Positions 1-6,040 of a stretch of DNA of 6,398 nt are shown here, piece by piece; the stretch's first letter is position 1; every line of letters begins with the position of its first letter. Below the pieces are notes generated by a model. It was not told the origin of the DNA. It saw nothing but the letters and a program-made list of their open reading frames with translations, and made no database searches. The DNA is from Sphingomonadaceae bacterium (lineage in GTDB: Bacteria; Pseudomonadota; Alphaproteobacteria; Sphingomonadales; Sphingomonadaceae): the NCBI GenBank assembly GCA_020446665.1, contig JAGREF010000265.1, positions 1-6,398 on the forward strand, read 5' to 3'. Position numbers and translations under genes: made by a program.

Positions 1-524
1 AAGATGGCTGGGACATTGTCCCGCTCACCACCAGCTGCGCGCTGATGCTGAAATTCGAATGGCCGCTGATCGAACCGGAGAATGAGCTGGTAAAGCTGCT
101 CAGCCAGCACACATTCGACGTGTCCGAATATGTCGTGCGGCTCAGCAAGGATGTGGGCCTCGCCCCGATTGACCCGATGGAAAAGAGCATCGGCGTGCAT
201 TTCGCCTGCCACGCCCGTGCTCAGAACATGGGGCCAAAGGCGATGGAAATGCTCCGCCTGATCCCCGAGGCCAAGCCGCAGCTGACCGAACGCTGCAGCG
301 GCCATGGCGGCAAGTGGGGTATCTTCAAGGAAAATTACGACCGCGCGGTAAAGGTCGGAAAGCCTGCCGCGCGCAATCTGACCAAGACCAACCCGGACAT
401 CATGGTGTCCGAATGCCCGCTTGCCGGGCCGCATCTCAAGCAGGTGATCGAAGCTGGCGGGAAAGAAGCCCCCGATCGCATTGGTCACCCGATTGAAGTG
501 CTGGCCATGGCCTATAATCTCTGA
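1..524 (+). CDS. Cysteine-rich (CCG/HdrB-like) Fe-S oxidoreductase, C-terminal part (5' truncated)
   Basis: The reading frame is open from position 3, so the ATG at 45 is an internal methionine and the gene begins outside the window. The visible 173 residues resemble the C-terminal cysteine-rich domain of heterodisulfide reductase/GlpC-type proteins. Counted from the window edge, the cysteines are C12 in TTSCALMLK, C69 in FACHARAQNMG, C98 in ERCSGHGGKWG and C138 in SECPLAG, followed by a terminal HPIEVL. These are the positions that bind an Fe-S centre in the family. The usual CCG signature is replaced here by CSGHGG, a form I associate with the GlpC-like subgroup often annotated as heterodisulfide reductase-related. 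N-terminal ferredoxin-like 4Fe-4S motifs would be expected upstream but cannot be seen. Substrate and redox partner are unknown. The DUF3501 gene follows after 16 bp, which suggests co-transcription. The family call is firm; the function is open. Confidence 0.85.
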   Translation, partial: DGWDIVPLTTSCALMLKFEWPLIEPENELVKLLSQHTFDVSEYVVRLSKDVGLAPIDPMEKSIGVHFACHARAQNMGPKAMEMLRLIPEAKPQLTERCSGHGGKWGIFKENYDRAVKVGKPAARNLTKTNPDIMVSECPLAGPHLKQVIEAGGKEAPDRIGHPIEVLAMAYNL

Positions 525-530
525 CGGAGA
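523..530 (+). promoter_or_regulatory. Ribosome binding site fixing the DUF3501 start
   Basis: GACGGAGA contains a GGAG core about 11 nt before the ATG at 541. It lies across and just after the stop codon (522-524) of the upstream Fe-S gene. This supports 541 rather than the in-frame ATG at 481, and is compatible with translational coupling between the two genes. Confidence 0.65.
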
Positions 531-540
531 ATCCCCGCAA

Positions 541-1137
541 ATGCCCCGCGACCAGCGCACCATCACTGCCGACGATATCCTCACGCTCACCGAATATGAG
601 ACGATCCGCAAGGACAAGAAGGAAGAGGCAATCCAGCGCAAGGCGCTGACCCGGATCAGCGTTGGCCCGCATGCCACTGCGCTGTTCGAAACCTGGGACA
701 GCATGTGGCTGCAAATCCAGGAAATGCTGCGCATCGAAAAGGGCGGCGACGATCAGCTGGTGGATGAACTGGCTGCCTATGATCCGATGGTGCCCAAAGG
801 CACGGAACTGACCGCCACGATCCTGTTCGAAGTGGAGGACCCGGTTCGCCGGGACGCTTTCCTGCGCACGATTGGCGGGGTGGAAGACCATATGGCGATT
901 ACCGTGGGCGATATCCGCATCCCGGCCCGGCCCGAAGGTGATGTAGAGCGCACCCGCGAAAGCGATGGGAAGGCCAGCGCTGTCCACTTCGTGCATTTCG
1001 ATTTCCCGCCAGAGGCAATCGCGGCATGGAAGAGCGGCGAAGGTCAGGCCATGCTGCTGATCGACCACCCCAATTACGGCCATGCCGCGCTGATCAATGC
1101 AGAAGCGCGCGCCTATCTCGCGCGGGAATGTTTCTAG
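541..1137 (+). CDS. DUF3501 family protein
   Basis: This encodes a 198-residue soluble protein with no signal peptide or membrane segment. I recognise it as DUF3501 from the overall pattern: an N-terminal ITADDILTLTEYETIRKD segment (8-25), SVGPHATALFETWDSMWLQIQEML (40-63), EKGGDDQLVDELAAYDPMVP (66-85), a LFEVEDPVRRDAFL stretch (95-108), and GKASAVHFVHF (143-153) before the C-terminal HPNYGHAALI. No catalytic residues or cofactor site are established for the family to my knowledge. The ATG at 541 is chosen over an in-frame ATG at 481 for two reasons: 541 is preceded by a GACGGAGA ribosome site, and starting at 481 would overlap the upstream gene and add residues foreign to the family. As I recall, the family commonly sits beside a CCG-type Fe-S oxidoreductase and a rubrerythrin, which hints at a redox or oxidative-stress role. 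That role is inference. Confidence 0.88.
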   Translation: MPRDQRTITADDILTLTEYETIRKDKKEEAIQRKALTRISVGPHATALFETWDSMWLQIQEMLRIEKGGDDQLVDELAAYDPMVPKGTELTATILFEVEDPVRRDAFLRTIGGVEDHMAITVGDIRIPARPEGDVERTRESDGKASAVHFVHFDFPPEAIAAWKSGEGQAMLLIDHPNYGHAALINAEARAYLARECF

Positions 1138-1167
1138 GGCCCTGACCCAAAGGGCTTTGCCCCCGCC
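1138..1167. other. Short convergent intergenic spacer with a weak hairpin
   Basis: Only 30 bp separate the stop of the DUF3501 gene (plus strand) from the stop of the Smr gene (minus strand). The spacer holds a small GC hairpin, GGGC (1152-1155), loop TTT, GCCC (1159-1162). There is no T-tract on either side, so it is not a convincing intrinsic terminator. Termination of the two converging units is either Rho-dependent or overlaps into the opposing gene. Confidence 0.4.
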
Positions 1168-1740
1168 CTATCGCCGCCGTTTCAGCACCAGATAAAGCGC
1201 GCCCTGCCCGCCATGGCGGCGATGCGCGCTGCGCACGGCGGCGATATCCTGCCCATGCGGGCCAGCGGCGAGCCAGTCGAGGATTTTCGCGCGGATCGCG
1301 CCGCGCCGCTCGCCCCGGTCAGCCGCTTCGACCGGGCGCGGTTTGCCCGTGACGAGCAGCACCAGCCGCGCGCCCATCGCCTTGGCCTGCATCAGCCCGT
1401 GATCGAGCCGGTCATGCGCAGAATCCAGCGTATGGCCATGCAGATCAAGCGTGAAATCCGGCGCGATCGCACCTGCTTTCAGCTTGCGATCCCAATGCGA
1501 GTCCAGCCCGTGCTTGTCGCTGGCGGGGGCAAGCGGAGATTGAGGGCGCGGCTGCGCCACGGGCCTGGGCGGGAGCGGCGCGGCCTTTGCCTTGCGCAGG
1601 GGGGCTGGCGGTTTGGGCGCATCCGGCCTGGGCGGAACCGCAGGCGGTTTGCGCGCGGGGTGGAGCGGTTTTACCGTAGCGGCCACGCGTTCCCACAATT
1701 CGGCTTCGTCCGGCGTCAGGCCACGGGGATGGCGCATCAT
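1168..1740 (-). CDS. Smr/MutS2 C-terminal domain protein (putative endonuclease)
   Basis: This encodes a 190-residue cytosolic protein. Residues 1-25 form a short, probably helical lead (TPDEAELWERVA). Residues 26-75 are a Pro/Ala/Lys-rich, likely disordered linker. Residues 97-188 form the Smr domain: LDLHGHT (98-104), a helix with A, L and G positions, LLVTGKPR (128-135) and HGGQGALYLVLKRR (176-189). The LDLHG and HGGxGA signatures are hallmarks of Smr domains, several of which nick DNA or RNA. The TGKG motif here reads TGKP. The first ATG (1740) overlaps the mltA stop as ATGA and a second ATG follows at once; there is no clear ribosome site, so coupled re-initiation after mltA is likely. 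This is a stand-alone Smr protein of the alphaproteobacterial type, not MutS2, because the ATPase domains are absent. Its cellular substrate is unknown. Confidence 0.9.
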   Translation of the reverse strand: MMRHPRGLTPDEAELWERVAATVKPLHPARKPPAVPPRPDAPKPPAPLRKAKAAPLPPRPVAQPRPQSPLAPASDKHGLDSHWDRKLKAGAIAPDFTLDLHGHTLDSAHDRLDHGLMQAKAMGARLVLLVTGKPRPVEAADRGERRGAIRAKILDWLAAGPHGQDIAAVRSAHRRHGGQGALYLVLKRRR

Positions 1741-2930
1741 TTCTGGGCCAGCTGTTCAACCACACCCTTGGGCAGCAGGATCAGGGCAGAACCGCGCCCG
1801 CTCATCCCCCCGGCAATTTGCCGTGCATCTGCGCCAGCGCCCCAGAACGTATCGAAGCGATTGGCGCCCTTGATCGCGCCACCTGTATCCTGCGCGATCC
1901 ACAGCCCATTAGCTACGTCCCGGTCCAGATCGAGCCAGACGGGTGCACCCAGCGGCACGAATTTGGGATCGGTGGCAACAGAGCTTTCCCGCCGCACTGG
2001 CACGCCCAGTGCGCCCAGCGGCCCATCCCCTTCCAGCACGCGGAAGAAGACCCAGCTCTCATTCATGCGCATCAGCGCCTTACCCTCTTCCGGTTTTTCC
2101 CGCAGATAGGCCATGATCCCCTGCATCGAACCGGGATATTGCCCCGGCCCGTCACCCAGCAGGCCGCGTTCGCGCATGACCCCGCCGATCCCGGTATAGC
2201 CATGCCCGTTCTGCCCGGCATAGCCGATCCGCGTCACTGTCCCGTCCGGCGCGACCAGTCGGCCCGAGCCCTGAATCTGCAGGAAGAAGAATTCCACCGG
2301 GTCCGCCGCCCAGCCGATTTCCAGCCCGCGATTGGCGAGCGCGCCATCCTCTATCTCGGCGCGTGTATAATAGGGGACAAATTTGCCCGCGGCGTCATAG
2401 CGGCCCAGCGGAGCGCGTCCGGTCCTTTCGCTGGCGGGCACATTATCGGGCCAGGCGCGGACCAGTTCGGGCGGCATGGCATAGACCGGCACATCAAAGC
2501 CGGGCTGGCGTTTGCGCGAACCGACAATTTCCGGCTCGAAATAGCCGGTGGCAAAGGCGCTGCCATCACCCACGCGGGCGGTTTCGAAATGGGTTTCAAA
2601 AAATTCGCGCGCGCGGCCATAGGGCCAGCCGACCGCAGCATTGCAGGCCGGGCGCCATTGTTCAGGGGTGGTCAGCCCGCTGGCATCCGTGCGTTTGAGG
2701 AGGACCGGGCAGCTTTCCAGGAAAGATGCGAGGCCCGCCCCGGCATCATCGGCATCCATGCCCAGCGAGGCAACCGTAGGGCCCAGCGTCACCCCGGCGA
2801 ACAGCGCGCTTTCCACGCTGCCCGCAGGCGGCGCGACGGGCGGCTGCTTGCTTTCAGGAATCAACCGGACACATCCGGCCAGCAACAGCAGCGATGCTGC
2901 AATTCCGAACTGCCGCCCGAAACGCAGCAT
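1737..2930 (-). CDS. mltA: Membrane-bound lytic murein transglycosylase A, lipoprotein
   Basis: MltA cleaves the MurNAc-GlcNAc bond of peptidoglycan to give 1,6-anhydro ends. This 397-residue protein begins with a lipoprotein signal, MLRFGRQFGI then a hydrophobic run ending in the lipobox LAGC with Cys20 as the predicted lipidation site. A Pro-rich stretch (29-36) follows. The MltA domain spans roughly 100-290 and includes FATGYFEPEIVGSR (126-139), YYTRAEIEDGAL (187-198) and EFFFLQIQGSGRL (213-225). The C-terminal 3D domain (about 310-387) contains AQDTGGAIKG with Asp348, aligned by motif to the E. coli catalytic Asp308, then NRFDTFWG with Asp360. All expected motifs are present, so the enzyme looks active. 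The ATG at 2930 has an AGGGAG ribosome site 8 nt upstream. The gene lies 23 bp after the Tim44-like gene and overlaps smr by 4 bp, forming one minus-strand operon. Residue 21 is Val, giving no inner-membrane retention signal, so outer-membrane placement is expected. Confidence 0.95.
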   Translation of the reverse strand: MLRFGRQFGIAASLLLLAGCVRLIPESKQPPVAPPAGSVESALFAGVTLGPTVASLGMDADDAGAGLASFLESCPVLLKRTDASGLTTPEQWRPACNAAVGWPYGRAREFFETHFETARVGDGSAFATGYFEPEIVGSRKRQPGFDVPVYAMPPELVRAWPDNVPASERTGRAPLGRYDAAGKFVPYYTRAEIEDGALANRGLEIGWAADPVEFFFLQIQGSGRLVAPDGTVTRIGYAGQNGHGYTGIGGVMRERGLLGDGPGQYPGSMQGIMAYLREKPEEGKALMRMNESWVFFRVLEGDGPLGALGVPVRRESSVATDPKFVPLGAPVWLDLDRDVANGLWIAQDTGGAIKGANRFDTFWGAGADARQIAGGMSGRGSALILLPKGVVEQLAQK

Positions 2931-2938
2931 GCCCCATT

Positions 2939-2944
2939 CTCCCT
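2939..2944 (-). promoter_or_regulatory. Ribosome binding site of mltA
   Basis: AGGGAG on the minus strand lies 8 nt before the ATG at 2930, within the 23 bp gap after the Tim44-like stop codon. An overlapping out-of-frame ATG at 2937 lies too close to the site and opens no family-like frame. Confidence 0.7.
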
Positions 2945-2953
2945 ATGTGAGGA

Positions 2954-3616
2954 TCAAGCCTGGTCGGTTTCGTCCAGCACCCAGTCGGGGCTGGCGGAAG
3001 AGACATCGCGCGAGAATGTCCAGATATCGCGGCTTTCAATCGCGTCATCCAGCGAGCCGGCCACCACATTGCCATCCCGGTCACGCGTGACCGATGCAAT
3101 ATCCGACACGAACATCACCGCGATACGGGCAATCTTGCGATCCAGACTGGCGGAATGGATCTTCGTTTCTTCCACCCGGATCAGCTTGCTTTCAATCGTC
3201 TCGCCCGCTTCCTCGCGCATGGCAATCGCACCGTCGAAGCTGGCATAGACATCATCATCGCACAGCTCGCGCAAGGTTGCGCGGTCGCCATTCCAGAACG
3301 CTTCCAGCACCATGCCATAGGCCCCCCTCGCCCCGGCGAGGAAGGAGGTAATGTCAAAGCTGCGATCCGCAGCGGCAATGGCGCGCACGCCGCGCTCCAC
3401 AGCGGGCATTGCGCCATTCAGGTCCACCGGGCGCGCAGGCGCCAGAGCAGAGGGGCTGGCCGGAGTGGCCACTCTGGGCGCGTCACCCTTGGGCGGGTCA
3501 AACCGGGTGGGGATCGATTCTTCTTCATGCTCGGCACGGCGGCCGAGAACCGAATAGAGCCGCAGGCCCAGAAAGGCTGCGATCATGGCAAGAATGACGA
3601 TTTCGACCACTACCAC
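2954..3616 (-). CDS. Tim44-like (TIM44/MRPL45 family) membrane-anchored protein
   Basis: Started at GTG 3616, this encodes 220 residues. Residues 2-20 (VVVEIVILAMIAAFLGLRL) form a single N-terminal membrane anchor, followed by basic and acidic residues (GRRAEHEEE, 26-33). A Pro/Ala-rich linker spans about 36-66. The Tim44-like domain covers about 75-218 and includes FDITSFLAGARGAYGMVLEAF (87-107), DDDVYASF (120-127) and the terminal IWTFSRDVSSASPDWVLDETD. A longer reading to ATG 3715 adds 33 residues with no family character and crosses the promoter region. The GTG has an AAGGGA ribosome site 9 nt upstream, and the shorter form places the membrane segment at the N-terminus as in alphaproteobacterial homologues. 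Mitochondrial Tim44 tethers Hsp70 to the import channel; the role of bacterial relatives is not settled. It is first in the minus-strand operon with mltA and smr, and divergent from secB. Confidence 0.9.
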   Translation of the reverse strand: MVVVEIVILAMIAAFLGLRLYSVLGRRAEHEEESIPTRFDPPKGDAPRVATPASPSALAPARPVDLNGAMPAVERGVRAIAAADRSFDITSFLAGARGAYGMVLEAFWNGDRATLRELCDDDVYASFDGAIAMREEAGETIESKLIRVEETKIHSASLDRKIARIAVMFVSDIASVTRDRDGNVVAGSLDDAIESRDIWTFSRDVSSASPDWVLDETDQA

Positions 3617-3625
3617 GTTAACCTG

Positions 3626-3631
3626 TCCCTT
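3626..3631 (-). promoter_or_regulatory. Ribosome binding site that selects the GTG start of the Tim44-like gene
   Basis: AAGGGA on the minus strand is followed by a 9 nt spacer and then GTG at 3616-3614. No comparable purine-rich site precedes the upstream ATG at 3715. Another in-frame GTG at 3610 is possible, with a longer spacing of 15 nt, and would shorten the protein by two residues. Confidence 0.65.
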
Positions 3632-3687
3632 CGGCGGAATTACATGTGCTGCAGGCACCAACCACCAGATCAAATCCAATTGTGCCC

Positions 3688-3715
3688 TAGATAGGTAACG
3701 AACACAAATGAACAA
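3688..3715 (-). promoter_or_regulatory. Possible sigma70-type promoter for the Tim44-like/mltA/smr unit
   Basis: On the minus strand TTGTTC (3715-3710) and TATCTA (3693-3688) are separated by 16 bp. They match the -35 and -10 consensus at four of six positions each. They lie about 70 bp upstream of the GTG start, giving a leader of plausible length. This is a by-eye match in an otherwise GC-rich region that becomes locally AT-rich here; no start-site data support it. Confidence 0.3.
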
Positions 3716-3741
3716 CGCGTGATTGCGGGATTTTCTCTATT

Positions 3742-3768
3742 CCGGCTGACCTTTTGGCGACAGGCCGG
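3742..3768. other. Inverted repeat (imperfect hairpin) upstream of secB
   Basis: CCGGCTG (3742-3748) can pair with CAGGCCGG (3761-3768) to form a 7 bp stem with one bulged G. The 12 nt loop itself contains ACC-TTTT-GGC. No T-run follows, so it is not a standard terminator. It could be an mRNA leader structure or an operator, or it could be chance in GC-rich sequence. Confidence 0.3.
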
Positions 3769-3878
3769 CATCGGCAGCGTGACGCAAGTTGCCCGCAGCC
3801 GCGCAGAGTGCTACGCGCGCCGCCGAGTCCGCGCAATATGCGGTAATGCAATCAATCGAGACAGAAAGCAGACAGATC

Positions 3879-4409
3879 ATGGCCGATGAAGGCGACGTCC
3901 TGACCAACCTGAACCCTGACCCCGCAGCTGGCGCCAATGGTGCAGACAACCAGCCGGTCGCCGGGATTATCTCCCAGTATATCAAGGACCTGTCGGTCGA
4001 GAACCCGAATGCTCCTGCCAGCTTCCAGTGGCAGAGCCAGCCCAATATCGACCTGCAATTCAATATCGGCGCGACCCCGGTCAACGAGGAAGTCCACGAA
4101 GTTGAACTGAAGATCAATGTCACCGCCAAGGCTGACGAAGGCGCTGCCTACCTGATTGAGCTGGTTTATTGCGGCCTGGTCGGCATGCGCAACCTGCCCG
4201 ACGAGCAGGCGCATGCTTTCCTGTATGCAGAAGCTCCGCGCATCCTCTTCCCCTTTGCGCGCCGCGTAATTGCAGATGCCGTGCGCGATGCGGGATACCA
4301 GCCGCTGATGCTCGATCCGATTGACTTCAACGGCCTCTATTTGCAGCAGCTCCAGCAGCAGCAGGCTCAGCAAGCCGCCGCCGCTGGCGCTCCGGCTGGC
4401 GAAGCCTGA
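3879..4409 (+). CDS. secB: Protein-export chaperone SecB
   Basis: SecB is a cytosolic tetrameric chaperone that keeps precursors unfolded and delivers them to SecA for Sec export. The 176-residue protein has a polar N-terminus (MADEGDVLTNLNPDP), then YIKDLSVENPNAP (34-46), QPNIDLQFNI (54-63), a beta-rich core including EVELKINVTAKA, YLIELVYCGLVGM (91-103) and the strongly conserved AEAPRILFPFARRVIADAVRD (117-137) followed by GYQPLMLDPIDF (139-150). The tail from 155 is a Gln/Ala-rich low-complexity stretch, QQLQQQQAQQAAAAGAP. The ATG at 3879 gives the usual MADE-type start; in-frame ATGs at 3846 and 3789 add residues unlike the family. The ribosome site is weak (AGAAAG, centred about 14 nt upstream). 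murJ follows after 27 bp. The family assignment is secure; the exact start is slightly less so. Confidence 0.96.
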   Translation: MADEGDVLTNLNPDPAAGANGADNQPVAGIISQYIKDLSVENPNAPASFQWQSQPNIDLQFNIGATPVNEEVHEVELKINVTAKADEGAAYLIELVYCGLVGMRNLPDEQAHAFLYAEAPRILFPFARRVIADAVRDAGYQPLMLDPIDFNGLYLQQLQQQQAQQAAAAGAPAGEA

Positions 4410-4436
4410 GCGCTGGCATAGCAGCGGGCTGAGCCA

Positions 4437-6008
4437 ATGAGCCTGCTCAAGAACGTTGGAACCATTGGCGGGCTGACAGCTGTCAGCCGCGTCTTTGGTT
4501 TTGCGCGCGATATCCTCATCGCCCGAGTGCTCGGCGCGACGGCGATGGGGGATGCGTGGCAGCTGGCCTTCATGCTGCCCAATATCTTCCGCCGCCTGTT
4601 TGCCGAAGGGGCCTTTGCCAGCGCCTTTGTCCCGCTGTTCAACCGGCGGATGAAGGATGATGGCGATATGGATGAGGCGCGCGCCTTTGCGGAAAGCGTG
4701 CTGGCGGTGCTGCTGCCAATCCTGATCGTGTTCGGGGCACTGGCGATGATCGCCATGCCCTGGGTGGTCGAGTATTTCGCGCCTGAGGGGCTCGCGGAAG
4801 ACGGGGACTCGCTGAGCATCGCGATTTTCCTCGCCCGCGTGACCTTTCCCTATCTCCTGTTCATGAGCCTCGCCACGCTGATCGCGGCCGTGCTCAATTC
4901 CCTGTCACGCTTTGCCGCAGCGGCAGCGGCGCCGGTGATCCTCAATCTCTGCCTGATTACTGCCCTCGCCTATGGGCTGACACTGGGCGAAGGGGTCGAT
5001 GCCCGCCGCGAAACCGCGCAATGGATGGCGTTGGCCTTGTCCGTGTCGGGCCTGTTGCAAGTGCTGTGGCTGGGCCATTTCATGCACCGCGCGGGCTTCC
5101 GCCTGTCGCTGGTGGCGCCGCGCATCACCAGCGGCGTGAAAGAGCTGGGCGTGCTGGTCGTACCCGCGATTTTCGGCGCTGGCGTATATCAGATCAGCCG
5201 TTTCGTGGACTTGTTCTTCCTCTCTACGCTGAAAGTCGGCAGCTACACCTACCTTGCCATGGCCGACCGCTGGAACCAGTTGCCGCTGGGCATTATCGGC
5301 ATTGCACTGGGCACTGCGATATTGCCTGCCCTATCGCGCTTTCTGGGGCGCGAGGAAACGGATGAAGCCGCGCGCTTGCAAGGCAATGCGATAGAACTGG
5401 CGATGCTGCTGACCATGCCCTGCGCGGTGGCGCTGTACTTTACCGGCACAGCCTTTGTGCAGGTTTTCATGGCCGGGCAGAACTTTACCGCCGAAGATGC
5501 GCGGATCACCGGCATGGTGGTGCAGGCGCTGGTGGTCGGCCTGCCCGCCTATGTGCTGGTAAAGGTGCTGACGCCCAACTTCTTCGCCCGCAAGGATACC
5601 CGCACCCCAGTAGTGACCGCCGCGCTGGCGATGGTCGTGACCATCGGCCTGAACATCGTGCTGGTCCCGCTCATTGGTGTGGTGGGGCTGGCCCTGTCCG
5701 GCGCAGTGGGCGCATGGTGTAACATTCTGCTGCTGGGCGGGATTCTGCATGTGCGGCAATTTTACCGCATGCCCGGGCGGATATTGGGGCGGATCATCCG
5801 GATCACTCTGGCCGCGGCTGCCATGGGCGTTGCGCTATGGTGGCTTATGGGCGCAATCAACAGCTGGTTTACCGGCTCCACCATCGAAAAAGCATCCGGC
5901 ATCGGGGCCATCCTGGCTGTGGGGATCTTGAGCTATGCCATCGCGGCAATTGTGCTCGGCGTACTTGACCGCGCCACCATCACGCGGCTTATGCGCCGCC
6001 AGGGCTAA
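4437..6008 (+). CDS. murJ: Lipid II flippase MurJ
   Basis: MurJ moves lipid II across the inner membrane for peptidoglycan synthesis and belongs to the MOP superfamily. The 523-residue length is normal. Residues counted here fall at the same positions as functional residues of the E. coli protein: Arg18 and Arg24 in SRVFGFARD, Asp39 in MGDAW, Arg52 in IFRRLFAEGAFASAFVP, with Glu57 in the same motif. Arg278 in YLAMADRWNQLPLGIIGIALGT corresponds by motif to E. coli Arg270. Hydrophobic segments recur along the chain, for example about 89-111, 129-152, 160-182, 195-214, 281-298, 320-345, 388-412, 414-436, 453-473 and 488-510, consistent with a 14-helix protein. It begins at ATG 4437, 27 bp after secB, with only a poor ribosome site. 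trpS follows after 32 bp. Likely co-transcribed with secB. Confidence 0.96.
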   Translation: MSLLKNVGTIGGLTAVSRVFGFARDILIARVLGATAMGDAWQLAFMLPNIFRRLFAEGAFASAFVPLFNRRMKDDGDMDEARAFAESVLAVLLPILIVFGALAMIAMPWVVEYFAPEGLAEDGDSLSIAIFLARVTFPYLLFMSLATLIAAVLNSLSRFAAAAAAPVILNLCLITALAYGLTLGEGVDARRETAQWMALALSVSGLLQVLWLGHFMHRAGFRLSLVAPRITSGVKELGVLVVPAIFGAGVYQISRFVDLFFLSTLKVGSYTYLAMADRWNQLPLGIIGIALGTAILPALSRFLGREETDEAARLQGNAIELAMLLTMPCAVALYFTGTAFVQVFMAGQNFTAEDARITGMVVQALVVGLPAYVLVKVLTPNFFARKDTRTPVVTAALAMVVTIGLNIVLVPLIGVVGLALSGAVGAWCNILLLGGILHVRQFYRMPGRILGRIIRITLAAAAMGVALWWLMGAINSWFTGSTIEKASGIGAILAVGILSYAIAAIVLGVLDRATITRLMRRQG

Positions 6009-6032
6009 TCCAGAGCCAGAGTTAATCCAGAG
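6006..6032 (+). repeat. 10-bp direct repeat across the murJ-trpS junction
   Basis: TAATCCAGAG occurs at 6006-6015 and again at 6023-6032, spaced 17 bp start to start. The first copy supplies the murJ stop codon (TAA). The second supplies part of the trpS ribosome site (AGAGGAAG). This could be a decayed 17 bp tandem duplication or coincidence. Confidence 0.55.
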
Positions 6033-6036
6033 GAAG
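6029..6036 (+). promoter_or_regulatory. Ribosome binding site of trpS
   Basis: AGAGGAAG ends 4 nt before the ATG at 6041. It is the most purine-rich site on the plus strand of the window, and it fixes the trpS start together with the conserved RVVSGIQPTG N-terminus. Confidence 0.75.
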
Positions 6037-6040
6037 TATC

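Larger units (their letters stand above)
3617..3878. other. Divergent intergenic region between the Tim44-like gene and secB
   Basis: These 262 bp carry no convincing gene. The half nearest the Tim44-like gene is relatively AT-rich and holds the promoter candidate. The half nearest secB is GC-rich, contains the hairpin at 3742-3768 and one GANTC site (GAGTC, 3825-3829), the sequence methylated by CcrM in many alphaproteobacteria. I could not find a plus-strand -35/-10 pair for secB that I would defend. A secB-frame extension to ATG 3789 exists but lacks family character. Confidence 0.5.

Noticed and set aside
481..540. Upstream ATG for the DUF3501 gene
   Set aside because: It would overlap the preceding gene by 44 bp and ignores the GACGGAGA site immediately before ATG 541.
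436..1083. 215-codon minus-strand frame opposite the DUF3501 gene
   Set aside because: It is antisense to a family-matching gene with a good ribosome site, and has no recognisable domain of its own.
1138..1167. Intrinsic terminator between the convergent genes
   Set aside because: The only hairpin is 4 bp with a 3 nt loop and has no T-tract, so it does not meet the usual criteria.
1213..2109. 298-codon plus-strand frame opposite smr and the 3' part of mltA
   Set aside because: Arg/Pro-rich composition typical of an antisense shadow. The minus-strand frames carry clear Smr and MltA motifs.
1818..3248. 476-codon open frame on the plus strand opposite mltA and the Tim44-like gene
   Set aside because: It runs antisense through two well-supported genes, shows no recognisable family motifs, and long antisense frames are common in GC-rich coding DNA.
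3789..3878. 30-residue N-terminal extension of SecB from ATG 3789
   Set aside because: SecB proteins normally start close to the MADE-type sequence at 3879. The extension has no conserved features and no ribosome site.
3617..3878. CtrA-type site in the divergent region
   Set aside because: Only one TTAA half is visible, near 3619. No second half at the required spacing was found.
3852..4373. 173-codon minus-strand frame opposite secB
   Set aside because: Antisense shadow of a firmly identified gene, with no independent motifs or ribosome site.
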